Below are positions 17,707 through 30,000 of a DNA stretch of 64,000 bases, one piece after another. Every line of letters starts with the position of its first letter. Within the stretch, counting starts at the first letter, position 1. Position numbers and translations under genes: made by a program. Location: the NCBI GenBank assembly GCA_019635355.1, contig JAHBZQ010000001.1, positions 1,922,001-1,986,000 of the forward strand, in the 5' to 3' direction. The DNA is from Rhizobacter sp. Lineage in GTDB: Bacteria > Pseudomonadota > Gammaproteobacteria > Burkholderiales > Burkholderiaceae_C. Under the pieces are notes generated by a model. It saw only the letters and a list, made by a program, of their open reading frames with translations. It did not search any database and had not been told where the DNA came from.

Positions 17707-18315
17707 TCAGTACAGCTTCGACTGGCCCGCCCCCTCCACCACCTTCTTCGCCAGGTTCGCCACCTGGGCGCTCGTGACCTCCGACGCCGGCTCGCTGGCC
17801 CGGGCGGTCCACATCAAGCGGCCCGTGGCCACGTCGGTGAGCGAGGCGTTGGCGGCGTAGGCCGTGGCGATACGCGTGCCGCCCATCGGGGCCGACACCC
17901 CCACCCCGCCCCCCACGCCGCCGCCGAAGCCACCCACGCCGATGCCCACCGTGAACCCAGGCCGGGCCACCGTCTGCCCCGGTGCGATCGAGGTCACGAG
18001 CACCGCCTTCGCGTTGGCCGCCCGCGCCGCGCTCACATAGGGCGCCGGCCCACCGGGGGCCGAGGTGCTGGCGCCGACGTCGGGCGCGGCCACGGGCGAC
18101 ACGCCGACCTTCGTCAACTCGACGCCCACGCTGTCCTGGCAGATGCGGCGCAACACCTCGTCTTGCGCTTCGCAAACCACGAGCACGCGGGCGCCCTTCA
18201 ACGGCGCATTGGCGGTGAGCTGCGGGTCAGACCACTGCGCGTCGAGCGGGTTGGTCGCGCAGCCTGCGAGCAGGGCAAGGCCGGCAGCAAGCGGAATCAA
18301 GGCAGCGGCACGCAT
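17707..18315 (-). CDS. Outer-membrane-type lipoprotein of unknown function
   Basis: 202 aa. The N-terminal signal with lipobox LLAGC puts the lipidated Cys at about residue 19. The mature protein has a Gly-rich segment (VGIGVGGFGGGVGGGVGVSA) followed by RIATAYAANASLTDVATGRLMWTARA, a pattern common in small Burkholderiales lipoproteins related to the CsgG/LpoB-like fold; that relation is tentative. The last residues (VVEGAGQSKLY) abut the lower-GC island boundary, so the C-terminus might have been altered by island insertion. Monocistronic; the next gene in the same direction is 68 bp upstream. Likely periplasm-facing; no enzyme motif seen. Confidence 0.75.
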   Translation of the reverse strand: MRAAALIPLAAGLALLAGCATNPLDAQWSDPQLTANAPLKGARVLVVCEAQDEVLRRICQDSVGVELTKVGVSPVAAPDVGASTSAPGGPAPYVSAARAANAKAVLVTSIAPGQTVARPGFTVGIGVGGFGGGVGGGVGVSAPMGGTRIATAYAANASLTDVATGRLMWTARASEPASEVTSAQVANLAKKVVEGAGQSKLY

Positions 18316-18383
18316 GTCGGTCTCCTGGTCATCGGGATGACACGATCATGCCGCGAGGGCCATCGCCCCCGCCAGCGCAAGCC

Positions 18384-20081
18384 TTAGTTGATGCAGGTGC
18401 GGTTCTTGCCGGTGCGCTTGGCCTCGTACAAGGCCTCGTCGGCGCGCTCCAGCGCCACTTCGATGCGCTCGCCCGGCCGATAGGCCGTCACGCCGGCCGA
18501 GAAGGTGACGAAGATGCGCTTGTCTTCGTGCATGAAGAGCCCGCCCGAGAGCGAGCGCTGCAGGCGCGTCAGGATCTGCTCGCCTTCGTTCACCGGCGTG
18601 TTGGGCAAGAGCACCACGAACTCTTCGCCGCCGTAGCGCGCCACCATGTCGGTGGGCCGCAGGGTCTTGCTCACCACCTCGGCGAGCGACTTGAGCGCCA
18701 CGTCGCCGGCGTTGTGGCCGAGTTCGTCGTTGAGCTTCTTGAAGTTGTCAATGTCGAGCAGGCCGATCGACAGCGTGGAACCATCGCGCCCCTGGCGTGC
18801 GCGCTCCGCATCGAAGGCCTGCAAGAGGCCTCGCCGGTTGGCGATCTTGGTGAGCTGGTCGGTCGACACTTCTTCCGACAAGCGGCGCAGCTCGGTCTCG
18901 AGCTCGACCACGCGCTCCGAGAGCCCGGTGGCTCGCTCGTGCTCGTATTGCAGCTTGCCCTGCGCCACCTTCACGAGCGACTGCACGGTGCGGCTTTCTT
19001 CCACCATCTCGCGCACCACGCCCGCCAGGCTCTCCAGCGAATCGGCTTGCTCGATCACGTCGGCATAACGGCCGATGTTCTCGTGGAAGCGGCCAGTCTG
19101 CGAGCCGAGTTCGCCCAGCTCGGCGAGCATGCGGGTGATGAGTTGCTTGAGCTGGTCTTGCGCCTTGGCGCGCTCCACGCGCAGCTGGCGCTGGTGTTCG
19201 CGCGTGTGGTGCAGCAGCTCGCTCACCGACTTGACGCTGCGCGAGGTGAGGCCCTGGCCGATCTCGTCGCGCATGGCCTCGCTCTGGCCTTGCGCCCAGC
19301 TCTGGTCTTCGGCCAGCTCGACGAGGCTCGCGGTGAGTTCGCCGCAGAGTGTGCCGAGCTGTTCGATCAGGTGCTGGCGGTGGGCCAGCGCCCGGGTGGC
19401 GCGCTTGCAGAGCTGGTCGAGTTCGTCGCTCTGGCCGACGGTCGGGCCCCGCTCGCGGATGCGCCGCACGAGGGCGGCGAGTTCATCTGCCAGCTCGGCG
19501 CTCGGCGCGGGGGGCGCCGGCAGCGCCTGCTGCAAGGTGCCACTCAGGGCCTGCATCACGTCGTGCCAGACGGGCGTGCTGTCGGTGGCCGGCGCCGGCG
19601 CCCCGCCCGGCAGCTCCATCAGCGGCGCAGGCTGCGTCGGGTCGGCCCAGGGCTGTTCGACCTCCATCGCCGCCGCTTCGGGGTCGACGGCACCGTCGAT
19701 GGTGTCGCTCTCCCAGCCGTTGAGCAGCTGGTTGAGGCGCTGCTGCAGGCGGTTCACATCGCTACGCGAGCTGGAGAGCACACGCTGCAGGCTGTCTTTC
19801 TTGCGGGCGGTGGTCCATTGGCGACCGCCGCGCTGCACGCCGCGCACCACCCGCTCGATGAGCTTGGCGAGCGCATCGGCCTGCGCGGCCGACTCCTGCT
19901 TCTCGCCCACGGCGCCAGCAACCGGTGGCCCGGCAGGCGGCGTGGTGCCGGCTTCCTGGTGGTAGGCACGCGCGTAGTTTTCGGGCGTGGGCTCCTGCTT
20001 GTCCATCACCAGCCGGCGCAGCGCCGCTTTGGCGAGCGCGGCCGGCACGGCCTCGGCGCGCGGCGAATTGGTCATGTCCAT
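18384..20081 (-). CDS. Diguanylate cyclase with long N-terminal sensory/coiled-coil region
   Basis: 565 aa. The start is chosen at the ATG at 20081 (a second ATG follows at 20075), 19 nt after the stop of the upstream REC-GGDEF-EAL gene; the open frame above it is antisense-like and Arg-rich. Residues 1-390 are helical without a clear named domain and no transmembrane segment, including a Pro-rich linker (about 145-160) and heptad-like stretches (LQYEHERATGLSERVVELE). The C-terminal GGDEF domain has GGEEF at 484-488 and an intact I-site RPTD at 475-478, so synthesis of c-di-GMP with product feedback inhibition is expected. It ends YEAKRTGKNRTCIN, typical of active cyclases. Third gene of a signalling operon running from 24983. 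Confidence 0.88.
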   Translation of the reverse strand: MDMTNSPRAEAVPAALAKAALRRLVMDKQEPTPENYARAYHQEAGTTPPAGPPVAGAVGEKQESAAQADALAKLIERVVRGVQRGGRQWTTARKKDSLQRVLSSSRSDVNRLQQRLNQLLNGWESDTIDGAVDPEAAAMEVEQPWADPTQPAPLMELPGGAPAPATDSTPVWHDVMQALSGTLQQALPAPPAPSAELADELAALVRRIRERGPTVGQSDELDQLCKRATRALAHRQHLIEQLGTLCGELTASLVELAEDQSWAQGQSEAMRDEIGQGLTSRSVKSVSELLHHTREHQRQLRVERAKAQDQLKQLITRMLAELGELGSQTGRFHENIGRYADVIEQADSLESLAGVVREMVEESRTVQSLVKVAQGKLQYEHERATGLSERVVELETELRRLSEEVSTDQLTKIANRRGLLQAFDAERARQGRDGSTLSIGLLDIDNFKKLNDELGHNAGDVALKSLAEVVSKTLRPTDMVARYGGEEFVVLLPNTPVNEGEQILTRLQRSLSGGLFMHEDKRIFVTFSAGVTAYRPGERIEVALERADEALYEAKRTGKNRTCIN

Positions 20082-20100
20082 CAAACGGGAAAGAGAAAGC

Positions 20101-22377
20101 TCAGACGTTGCCGCCCTGCGGCGTGCCGAAGCGCGAACGCGCCTCGATCGCCGCCCGCAGCGACTCGGCCGCGTTGGATTCGTCGGCGTTGACGATCCAC
20201 GGCGCTTTGCGCGGCAACACGGTCTGCTCGAGCCACTGCTCCAGCACATCGGGTGGCTGGGCCTTGCTGAAGAGGAAGCCCTGCATCACCACGCAACCGA
20301 GGCGGTGCAGCACTTCCATCTGGCGCATGTTCTCCACGCCTTCGGCGATCACGCGCAGGCCGAGCGAGCGGGCGAGCGCGATGATGGCGGTGACGACGGC
20401 CGAGCTTTGCGGCGTCATGCCGAGGTCGCGCACGAAGGAGCGGTCGATCTTCAACTCGCTGATCGGCAGCGTGGTGAGATAGGCGAGCGACGAGTAGCCG
20501 GTGCCGAAGTCGTCGATCGAGATCTCGACGCCGATCTCGTTGAGCCGGTGCAGCGACGGGATCACGTTCTGCAGGTCCTTCATCAGGCCCGTCTCGGTGA
20601 TCTCGAGTTCGATCGCATGGTGCGGCACGCCGTAGCTGGTGACGGCCTGGTGGATGTGCTCGACCAGGTCGGTGCGTTCGAAGAGGCGATTGGGCAGGTT
20701 GACCGCGATGGAGTCGGCGAAGCCGAAGCTGTCTTGCCACAGCCGCGCCTGGCGTGCTGCCTCGCGGATCGCCCATTCGCTGAGCGGAATGATGAGGCCG
20801 GTTTCTTCGGCCAGCGGGATGAAGTCGCCCGGCGGCACCAGCATGCTGCCGCGCTGCCAGCGCATCAGCGCTTCCACGCCCACCATCTTGGCGCCGCGCA
20901 CATCCACCTTCGGTTGGTAGTGCAACACCAGCTCGTTGCGCTCGATGGCCTTGTGCAGCGCGCTTTCCAGCTCGAGCTTCTCGCGGCCCTTGCCGGCCAG
21001 TGCCGGGCGGTACAAGAGCGCGGCATTGCGCCCTTGCGCCTTCACCGAGTACATGGCGACGTCGGAACTGCGCATCAGGTCGGCGACCGTCGCGCCGTCG
21101 CGCGGGAACATCGCGATGCCCACCGAGGCGGTGACGAAGCACTCCTGCCCGCCCACGAAGATCGGCTCGCGCATCACGTCGAGGATGCGGTCGGCCACGC
21201 GCTCGGCGTCGCTCTCGTCCGACACCTCGGGCAAGAGCGCCACGAATTCATCGCCGCCCAGGCGGCCCACGGCTTCGAGCGAACGGTGCGAGCGCGAGCC
21301 CATCGACTCGACCGAGGTTTCCATCACCTGGTCGGAGTGCCGCACGCACGAGCGCAGCCGGCGCGAGACTTCCATCAGCAGCTCGTCGCCCGCGCCGTGG
21401 CCCAGCGTGTCGTTGATGACCTTGAAGCGGTCAAGGTCAATCAGCAACAGCGCGACGGGGTGGTTGAGGCGGCGGGCGTGCTCGAGCGCGCGCTCGGCGC
21501 GCCAGATCAGCTGGCGGCGGTTGGGCAGGCCGGTGAGCGCATCGAAGTTCGCCAGGTGGCGGATCTTGTCTTCGGCCATGCGCCGGTCGGTCACGTCTTG
21601 CACGATGCCGGTGTAACCCGACAGGTTGCCGTGCTCGTTGAACTCGGGCTCGGCTTCGATGTGGATGATGCGCTGCTGCCGCCCATCGGGCAGCACCACC
21701 GGCAGGTCGGTGGCGAGCACCGAGCTGTGGCGGAAGACATCGTGCAGCACCAGCATGAAGCCTTCGCGGTTTTCGCTCGGGATCATGCGCAGCAGGCCGC
21801 GCATGCTCACCTGGTCGCCGGGCCCCATGCCGAAGACGCGCAGGCCTTCGATCGAGAACACCGGGCTGCCCTGCCCCACGCGCCAGTCGAAGCTGCCCAT
21901 GCGGGCCAGGTCTTGCGCGCGGGCCAGCTTGGCCTTGCTGCGCTCGAGTTCGAGCCGGGTGCGCGAGGAGCGCAGCAAATAGCGCAGGCGGCCCGCCAAG
22001 AGGCTCCACTGGGTGGACTTGACGAAGAAGTCGGTGGCGCCGGCTTCATAGGCGCGGGTGATGGAGGCGTCGTCGTCGAGGCCGGTCAGCATCAGCACCG
22101 GCAGCGATTCGAAGCCCGGCAGGTTGCGCAGCTCGGCGCAGGTCTGGAAGCCGTCGAGCCCGGGCATCAGGGCGTCGAGCACCACCACGTCGGGCAGCCA
22201 GTCGGCCAGCAGCTGGATGGCGCGCTCACCGCTCGTGGCCTCGGTGATGGAGAAGCCACGCTCGCGCAGGGCGATGGCGGTGAGCAGGAGGTTGACTTCG
22301 TCGTCGTCGACCAGCAGCACCTTGGGCTGGACGAGCATGTCGTCGTCAGCCAGGGCGGAGCTGGGCAGGGTCGTCAT
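20101..22377 (-). CDS. Response regulator with GGDEF and EAL domains (c-di-GMP turnover)
   Basis: 758 aa, ATG at 22377, 5 nt after the hybrid kinase stop. Order: receiver domain (15-140; acidic pocket VDDDEVN, phospho-acceptor Asp in VVVLDALMPG, Lys in FFVKST), PAS-like domain (about 170-290), GGDEF (300-480; RLGGDEFVALLPE) and EAL (500-750; VGVEALMRW, LEITETG, IDDFGTGYSSL, KIDRSFV, VIAEGVEN). The EAL catalytic set appears complete, so c-di-GMP hydrolysis is plausible. In GGDEF an I-site-like RHSD is separated from GGDEF by more than 20 extra residues (Ser/Glu-rich), unlike the usual 5, so feedback binding there may be lost. The kinase just upstream is the likely phosphodonor. Confidence 0.9.
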   Translation of the reverse strand: MTTLPSSALADDDMLVQPKVLLVDDDEVNLLLTAIALRERGFSITEATSGERAIQLLADWLPDVVVLDALMPGLDGFQTCAELRNLPGFESLPVLMLTGLDDDASITRAYEAGATDFFVKSTQWSLLAGRLRYLLRSSRTRLELERSKAKLARAQDLARMGSFDWRVGQGSPVFSIEGLRVFGMGPGDQVSMRGLLRMIPSENREGFMLVLHDVFRHSSVLATDLPVVLPDGRQQRIIHIEAEPEFNEHGNLSGYTGIVQDVTDRRMAEDKIRHLANFDALTGLPNRRQLIWRAERALEHARRLNHPVALLLIDLDRFKVINDTLGHGAGDELLMEVSRRLRSCVRHSDQVMETSVESMGSRSHRSLEAVGRLGGDEFVALLPEVSDESDAERVADRILDVMREPIFVGGQECFVTASVGIAMFPRDGATVADLMRSSDVAMYSVKAQGRNAALLYRPALAGKGREKLELESALHKAIERNELVLHYQPKVDVRGAKMVGVEALMRWQRGSMLVPPGDFIPLAEETGLIIPLSEWAIREAARQARLWQDSFGFADSIAVNLPNRLFERTDLVEHIHQAVTSYGVPHHAIELEITETGLMKDLQNVIPSLHRLNEIGVEISIDDFGTGYSSLAYLTTLPISELKIDRSFVRDLGMTPQSSAVVTAIIALARSLGLRVIAEGVENMRQMEVLHRLGCVVMQGFLFSKAQPPDVLEQWLEQTVLPRKAPWIVNADESNAAESLRAAIEARSRFGTPQGGNV

Positions 22378-22382
22378 AGGCG

Positions 22383-24983
<2,601 letters not shown>

Positions 24984-25120
24984 GGGTGAGGGAACGGGAG
25001 ACGTCGAGGCCTTTTCAGGGATTGACGTGTTTTCGGCAAGGCGCGAGTCGACTTGAACCGCGCACCGGACTCGTGTTCACACCGAGTCCCGCCGCTAGGT
25101 CAGTCCTTACAATCTTTGCG

Positions 25121-26269
25121 ATGACCTCCGTGCTGCTCGCCGTGTTGGCCTTGCTCGCCCTGGTGGCCGCCGCGGCAGCCGTGGGCTGGTCGGTCAAGGC
25201 GCAGCAACGCCAGCGGGCGCTCGAGCGCGAGTTGCAGGCCGCGCGCGCCCGCGAGCACGCCCTCATGCAGTCGATCGACCTCTGGCAGTGGCGCACCGAC
25301 CGGCAGCACCGCGTGACGCAACTGCGCCCGCCGGCCTCGGCCACCTCGGCCGACTGGCCATCCCTCGACGACCGCCCGCTGCTGTGGGACGTGTTCCAGT
25401 CGAACGACGGCAGCCTGCGCCCCCGCCTGCTGTCGCACGCTGCTTTCGAGAGCGTGACGGCCACGTTCGCGAGCCACTCTGGCCTCGTGCTGCGCGGCGT
25501 GCCGCTGCTCGACGCCGACGGCCAGTACGCCGGCCACGTGGGCACCGCGAGCCAGCCCGCAGACGCCGCCGCTTCACCGGCGGCGCCGAGTGCGCAAGAC
25601 CTGCAGGACCAGGAATCCTTCAGCTACACCGTCTCGCACGACCTGCGCGCGCCCATCCGCGTGGTCGAGGGTTTCACCAAGATCCTCAAGGAAGACTACG
25701 GCCGCCTGCTCGACCGCATCGGCAACGACCACCTCGACCGTGTGCTCGGCGCCGCCGCGCGCATGAACAGCATGATCGACGCGTTGCTGGCGCTGTCGCA
25801 GCTGTCGACACGGCCCCTCACGCGTCAGCCGGTCAACCTGTCGCAGCTCGTCGGCTACATCGCGGACGACCTGCGCCGCCAGTCGCCCGAGCGGCAGGTG
25901 GTGGTGACGGTCGAGCCCGGCCTGCAGGTGCAGGGCGACGCCACGCTGCTGCGCGTGGCGCTCGAGAACCTGCTGGGCAACGCCTGGAAGTACACCGCCA
26001 AGTGCCGCGAGCCGCGCATCTGGGTCGAGCGCACCGAGCACGAAGGCCGGCCGGCCTTTGCGGTGCGCGACAACGGCGCAGGCTTCGACATGCGCTTTGC
26101 GGACCGGCTCTTCGGTGTGTTCCAGCGCCTGCACAGCGCCACCGACTTCCAGGGCACCGGCGTGGGCTTGGCCTCGGTGCGCCGCATCATGCGCCGCCAC
26201 GGCGGCGACATCTGGGCCGAAGGCGAAGTCGACCGCGGCGCCCGCTTCGTCTTCTGGCTGGGAAATTAG
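25121..26269 (+). CDS. Sensor histidine kinase, phytochrome-kinase-like
   Basis: 382 aa, ATG at 25121; the open frame continues 45 codons upstream, but homologous-looking sequence begins here with a single hydrophobic helix (1-24). A helical stretch rich in Arg/Glu (28-46) leads to a short PAS-like region (50-145). HisKA has the phospho-His at 173 in YTVSHDLRAPIRVVEGF, and HATPase_c shows LENLLGNAWKYT, DNGAGFDM and GTGVGLASVRRI. This class (HDLRAPL-type, like bacteriophytochrome kinases) often signals through separate single-domain receivers, and none is adjacent. It is divergent from the hybrid kinase with 137 bp between starts. TACAAT at 25108-25113 lies just before the ATG but has no good -35, so leaderless initiation cannot be excluded. 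Confidence 0.88.
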   Translation: MTSVLLAVLALLALVAAAAAVGWSVKAQQRQRALERELQAARAREHALMQSIDLWQWRTDRQHRVTQLRPPASATSADWPSLDDRPLLWDVFQSNDGSLRPRLLSHAAFESVTATFASHSGLVLRGVPLLDADGQYAGHVGTASQPADAAASPAAPSAQDLQDQESFSYTVSHDLRAPIRVVEGFTKILKEDYGRLLDRIGNDHLDRVLGAAARMNSMIDALLALSQLSTRPLTRQPVNLSQLVGYIADDLRRQSPERQVVVTVEPGLQVQGDATLLRVALENLLGNAWKYTAKCREPRIWVERTEHEGRPAFAVRDNGAGFDMRFADRLFGVFQRLHSATDFQGTGVGLASVRRIMRRHGGDIWAEGEVDRGARFVFWLGN

Positions 26270-26314
26270 CCCCCCAGTCGCTGTCGCTCCTGCCCCCAAG
26301 GGGCGCCACCCATT

Positions 26315-26333
26315 GGCCCGGGAAACCCGGGCC
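26315..26333. terminator. Hairpin between two convergent genes
   Basis: GGCCCGGG (26315-26322), loop AAA, CCCGGGCC (26326-26333): a perfect 8-bp stem between the converging kinase and ANTAR regulator genes. It lacks a T-run, so it is a bidirectional transcript-end candidate rather than a classical intrinsic terminator. The surrounding 26285-26380 sequence (CCCCCAAGGGGCG and similar) resembles dispersed intergenic repeats of Burkholderiales. Confidence 0.45.
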
Positions 26334-26382
26334 TTGGGCGTGGCTCGATCTGCGATTCGCTTCGCTTTCGCGTCCCGAGGGC

Positions 26383-26982
26383 TCAGGCCTCGGCGGGCTT
26401 TGACAGCAGTTCCACCGCATCGAGCAGGCGCTCAGCCTGCACCTGCAGGGGCCGTGACTCGCTGGCGGCGAGTTTCTGCAAGCGCTCGAGGGCCGCGCTG
26501 CGTGACAGTGAATAGCGGTGCATCAGCACGCCCACCGCGATGGCAATGGGCTGCGACAAGGCTTCATCCGCATTCGGCTTGTGACCCGCGCTGCCCTCGG
26601 GCGAGCGCTTGGCCAGCTGGTGGAATGCCGCTTCGACGGCCGGCACGATCTGGTGGATGTCGAGCGGCTTCACGAGGTAGGCCACCGCACCCAGCGCCTT
26701 CACCTGCGCCACGGTCTGCTCGTCCGAGAAGGCCGAGAGGAACATGAACGGGATCTGGCAGTACTCGCGCAGGTAGGCGGCCACGTCGAAGCCGCTCTTG
26801 CCTTCCATGCGGATGTCGAGCAGCGCAAGATCGGGCCGGTGCTCGCGTGCGAGGAGGATGGCGTCGTCGCCGTTGTCGGCGTCGATGATCTCGTAGCCGG
26901 CTTCCGCGAGGCCGTGGGTGAGCGTCGCCAGCACCAGCCGGTCGTCGTCGACCACGAGAATCTTTCCTTTTTTTGCCGTCAC
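26383..26982 (-). CDS. Response regulator with ANTAR RNA-binding antiterminator domain
   Basis: 199 aa, GTG start at 26982 (reads VTAKKGKILVVDDD); the frame upstream of it is an Arg-rich shadow. Receiver domain with acidic pocket VDDD (11-14), phospho-Asp56 in LALLDIRME and Lys105 in YLVKPLD. The C-terminal ANTAR domain (about 130-190: AIAVGVLMHRYSLSRSAALERLQKLA) binds paired RNA hairpins and prevents termination. It lies 95 bp downstream of the PAS-rich kinase on the same strand; HisKA_2-family kinases partnered with ANTAR regulators are an established pairing (EutW/EutV-like). The regulated leader RNA was not found in the window. Confidence 0.9.
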   Translation of the reverse strand: MTAKKGKILVVDDDRLVLATLTHGLAEAGYEIIDADNGDDAILLAREHRPDLALLDIRMEGKSGFDVAAYLREYCQIPFMFLSAFSDEQTVAQVKALGAVAYLVKPLDIHQIVPAVEAAFHQLAKRSPEGSAGHKPNADEALSQPIAIAVGVLMHRYSLSRSAALERLQKLAASESRPLQVQAERLLDAVELLSKPAEA

Positions 26983-27077
26983 ACCAAGCCCCACACGACT
27001 GGCGTGAATTGTGGCTGAAAGCCCTGCGCCGCGGGGCACACGGTGTAAGCAGCTGAAGCCAGCCCCGGGGCGCTGGC

Positions 27078-30000
27078 TCAGACGGGCTCGATGCGCGTCA
27101 CGCCGGGCGGCACGAGCACGATGGTCGCGAGCACGTCGTCGCCCTGCTGCTCCACCGTGAGCGTGGCACTGCGCCGCGGCAGCAGCGCACGCACGAGGCC
27201 GAGGCCCGACACCCCGCCCGGAAAGCGCGCGAGGTTGAAGCCCGCCGGCAGCTGCCCGCGGTTCGCGATGCCGATCTGCACCCGCGCCTCGCTGCAGCCC
27301 AGGCTGCAGTGCACGGCCGAGGGGTCGTCGATCGCCATGCTGTGCTTCACCGCGTTGGTGAGCAGCTCGTTGATGGTGAGCGCGATGGGGATGCTCTCGG
27401 CCTCGGGCAGCGCCCACAGGTGGGCCGGGCCGTCGACCGTGAGGCGGATCGTGCGGCCGAAGGTGCGCTGCACCGAGCCGGTGATGGCCTCCAGCACGCT
27501 CTTCACCCGCAGCGGCCCGGTGGCCCCCACCTGCAGGCCGTAGACCTGCGCGATGGCCTGCACCTGCCCCACCACCTCGCTGATGGCCGGGGCCATCTCG
27601 GGCTTGCGCGCGCCGATCTGCTGCAAGAGGCCGGCCACACCCTGCAGGTTGTTCTTGATGCGGTGGTGCACTTCCTTCACCAGCATCTCGCGCTGCGCGA
27701 TGGCGGCTTCGAGCCTCGCCTCCTGTGCGGCGCGCTGTTCGGTCACGTCGGTGGCCACGAGCAGCAGCTGGTCGGCCGACGCATCGGCCGAGGCCATCGG
27801 CAGGTAGCGGGCATCCCAGATGCGCGCTTCGCCATCGGTCTCGAGGCGGTACTCGCGCTGCGTGAGCGCGCGTGTCGACAGCGCAAGCGTCATGTCGGCG
27901 CGGTAGCGTTCGGCCAGCGTCGGTTCGAACAGCTCTTCGGGCGTGCGGCCGATGAGCTGGTCGGGCGCGAGGCCGATGCTCTGCGCCGCGGTCTGATTGA
28001 CCTGCACGATGCGCAGCGTCTGCGCGTCGAAGAGCGAGATGGCCAGCGGCGCCGCTTCGATCACCCGCTGCAGCGAGGCTTGAACTTCGGCCGTGCGCGC
28101 CTCGGCCTGGCGGCGGCGCTCGATGTCGAGCAAGGCGTAGGTGAGCTGCCGGCCCGTCGACTCGCGCCCGGTGACCACCGCATTGCCCACCACCCAGAAC
28201 TCACGCCCGTCGCGCGCCTTGACCTTGCACTCGAAGGTTTCGGCCTGGCCTTCCACCAGCTCGTGCAGGTACTGCGTCTGCCGGAACGGGTGTTCGTCGC
28301 CCGGCATCGCCACCGTGCTCATCGGCTGCCCGATGAAATCGGCCAGGTCGCCGCCGAACATGCGGCGCGCCGAGCGGTTCATCCACTCGATGCCGCCCGG
28401 CCCCACGGTGACGATGCCCACCAGCACCGAGTCGAGGATGGCGCGTGTGCGCTCGGCCTGCAGCGCCACCGCCTGCTGCGCGCGGTGACGGTCGTCGACG
28501 TTGACATACGACGCGATCAGGCCCTCGTCGGGGTCGTCGTCGTTGATCTGGCGCGTGCTGACCTGCACCCACACCAGGCTGCCGTCGTGCCGGCGCAACT
28601 GGCGCTCGCCCTTCCAGCGGCCGGTCTTGGCCATCGACGCGCGCGTGACGGCACGCAGCCGCAGGAACTCCTCTTCGTTGGGGTACAGCGCCGAGGTCGG
28701 CAGGCCGTTCATCGTGCTCGCATCGAGCCCCATGAGCTGGCACATCGCCTGGTTGGCGCGCTGCACCCGGTCGCCGCGGATGAAGGCGATGCCCACCTCC
28801 GACAGGCTGAACATCAGCTCGCGGTCGCGCGCCAGTGCCTCCAGCTCCATCTGCTGCGCCTTGAGCCGGGTGATGTCGGACAGCACCGCGATTGCCTCCG
28901 ACGCATCGCCCGCCGGGCCGGCGCGGCGCACGGTCAGCGCGCACCACTGCGTGGGTTGCCCCGGCAGCTGGAACGACAGCTCGGCGTCGTAGACGTTGCC
29001 GGCGGCCAGTGCCGCCTCGATCTCGTGCACGAGCTGCGGCGCATCGGGCTGGCTCGCGAAGAGCTCGGTCAGCCCGAAGCCCACCACCTGCCCGGCGCGC
29101 ACGCCGAGCAGCGCCTCGAAGCGGCTGTTGCAACGCACCAGCACGCCGCCGCGCAGGTAGGCCATGCCGGCCGTGGTGTTCTCGAGGATGGTGGTCATCT
29201 CGCGCAGCAGCGTGTCGCTGCGCTGGTGCGATTGGTGCTGCTCGGTCACGTCGAGCGTCACGACCGAGGTGGTGCGCTTGCCCGAGGCGAGCGTCGCCGG
29301 CTCCACCCGCGTCTGCAACCAGCGCAGCCCGAGCTCGGGGTGGCGGATCGCATAGCGCACCTCGGTGCGCTCGCCGTGACGCAGCGCCTGCTGCAGCCGC
29401 TCGTATTCGGACAGCGACTCCGGCAGCACCACCTCGCGGCGGATCGACTGCAGCGCCGCCGCCGCAGCCGAGTCGCCCCCACCTGAAGGCGGCAAGGCGC
29501 TGCCGTGCTGCACCCAGCCACCCGATTCCTGGAAGGTGGCCAGGCCCACGCCGGCCGTGTCCATCAGCGCGCCGATCTGCATCTGCGCGAGGTCGCGTTC
29601 CTCTTCGGCGCTGCGGTCTTCCACCACCGCCATGAAGCGCAGCTGGCCGCTCGCCGTGCGATAGCAGCGCACCGCCGAGCGCAGGGTGCGAACGCTGCCG
29701 TCGGGCTGCGTGAGGACGGCCTGCGCCTCGACCGGGCTGGCCCCGGGCTGCAGCGACGCGAGCGGCTGCCCATCGACCCAGCACAGCAGCCGCTGCACGG
29801 CCGGCTCGGCCTCCGACATCAGCACCGGCACGTGCACGGCCAGCGCCTCGAAGGCCGGGTTCGTGCGCACCAGGAGGCCTTGCTCGTCGAAGAGCACCAT
29901 GCCGACGGGGCTGAGGTCGAACCAGTCGTCGAGCTCGCGCGCGGAGCGGTCGGCACGCTCGCGCGCCACGTGCTCCGCGGTGTTGTCTTGCAGGATGGAG

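Noticed and set aside
17531..17860. Plus-strand frame beginning MSNNLYPYLTVDN
   Set aside because: The first 55 residues look protein-like, but the rest is antisense to the lipoprotein gene; more likely boundary DNA than a gene.
27309..29486. 725-aa plus-strand frame over the PAS kinase
   Set aside because: Shadow of the kinase gene; no domain or ribosome binding site.
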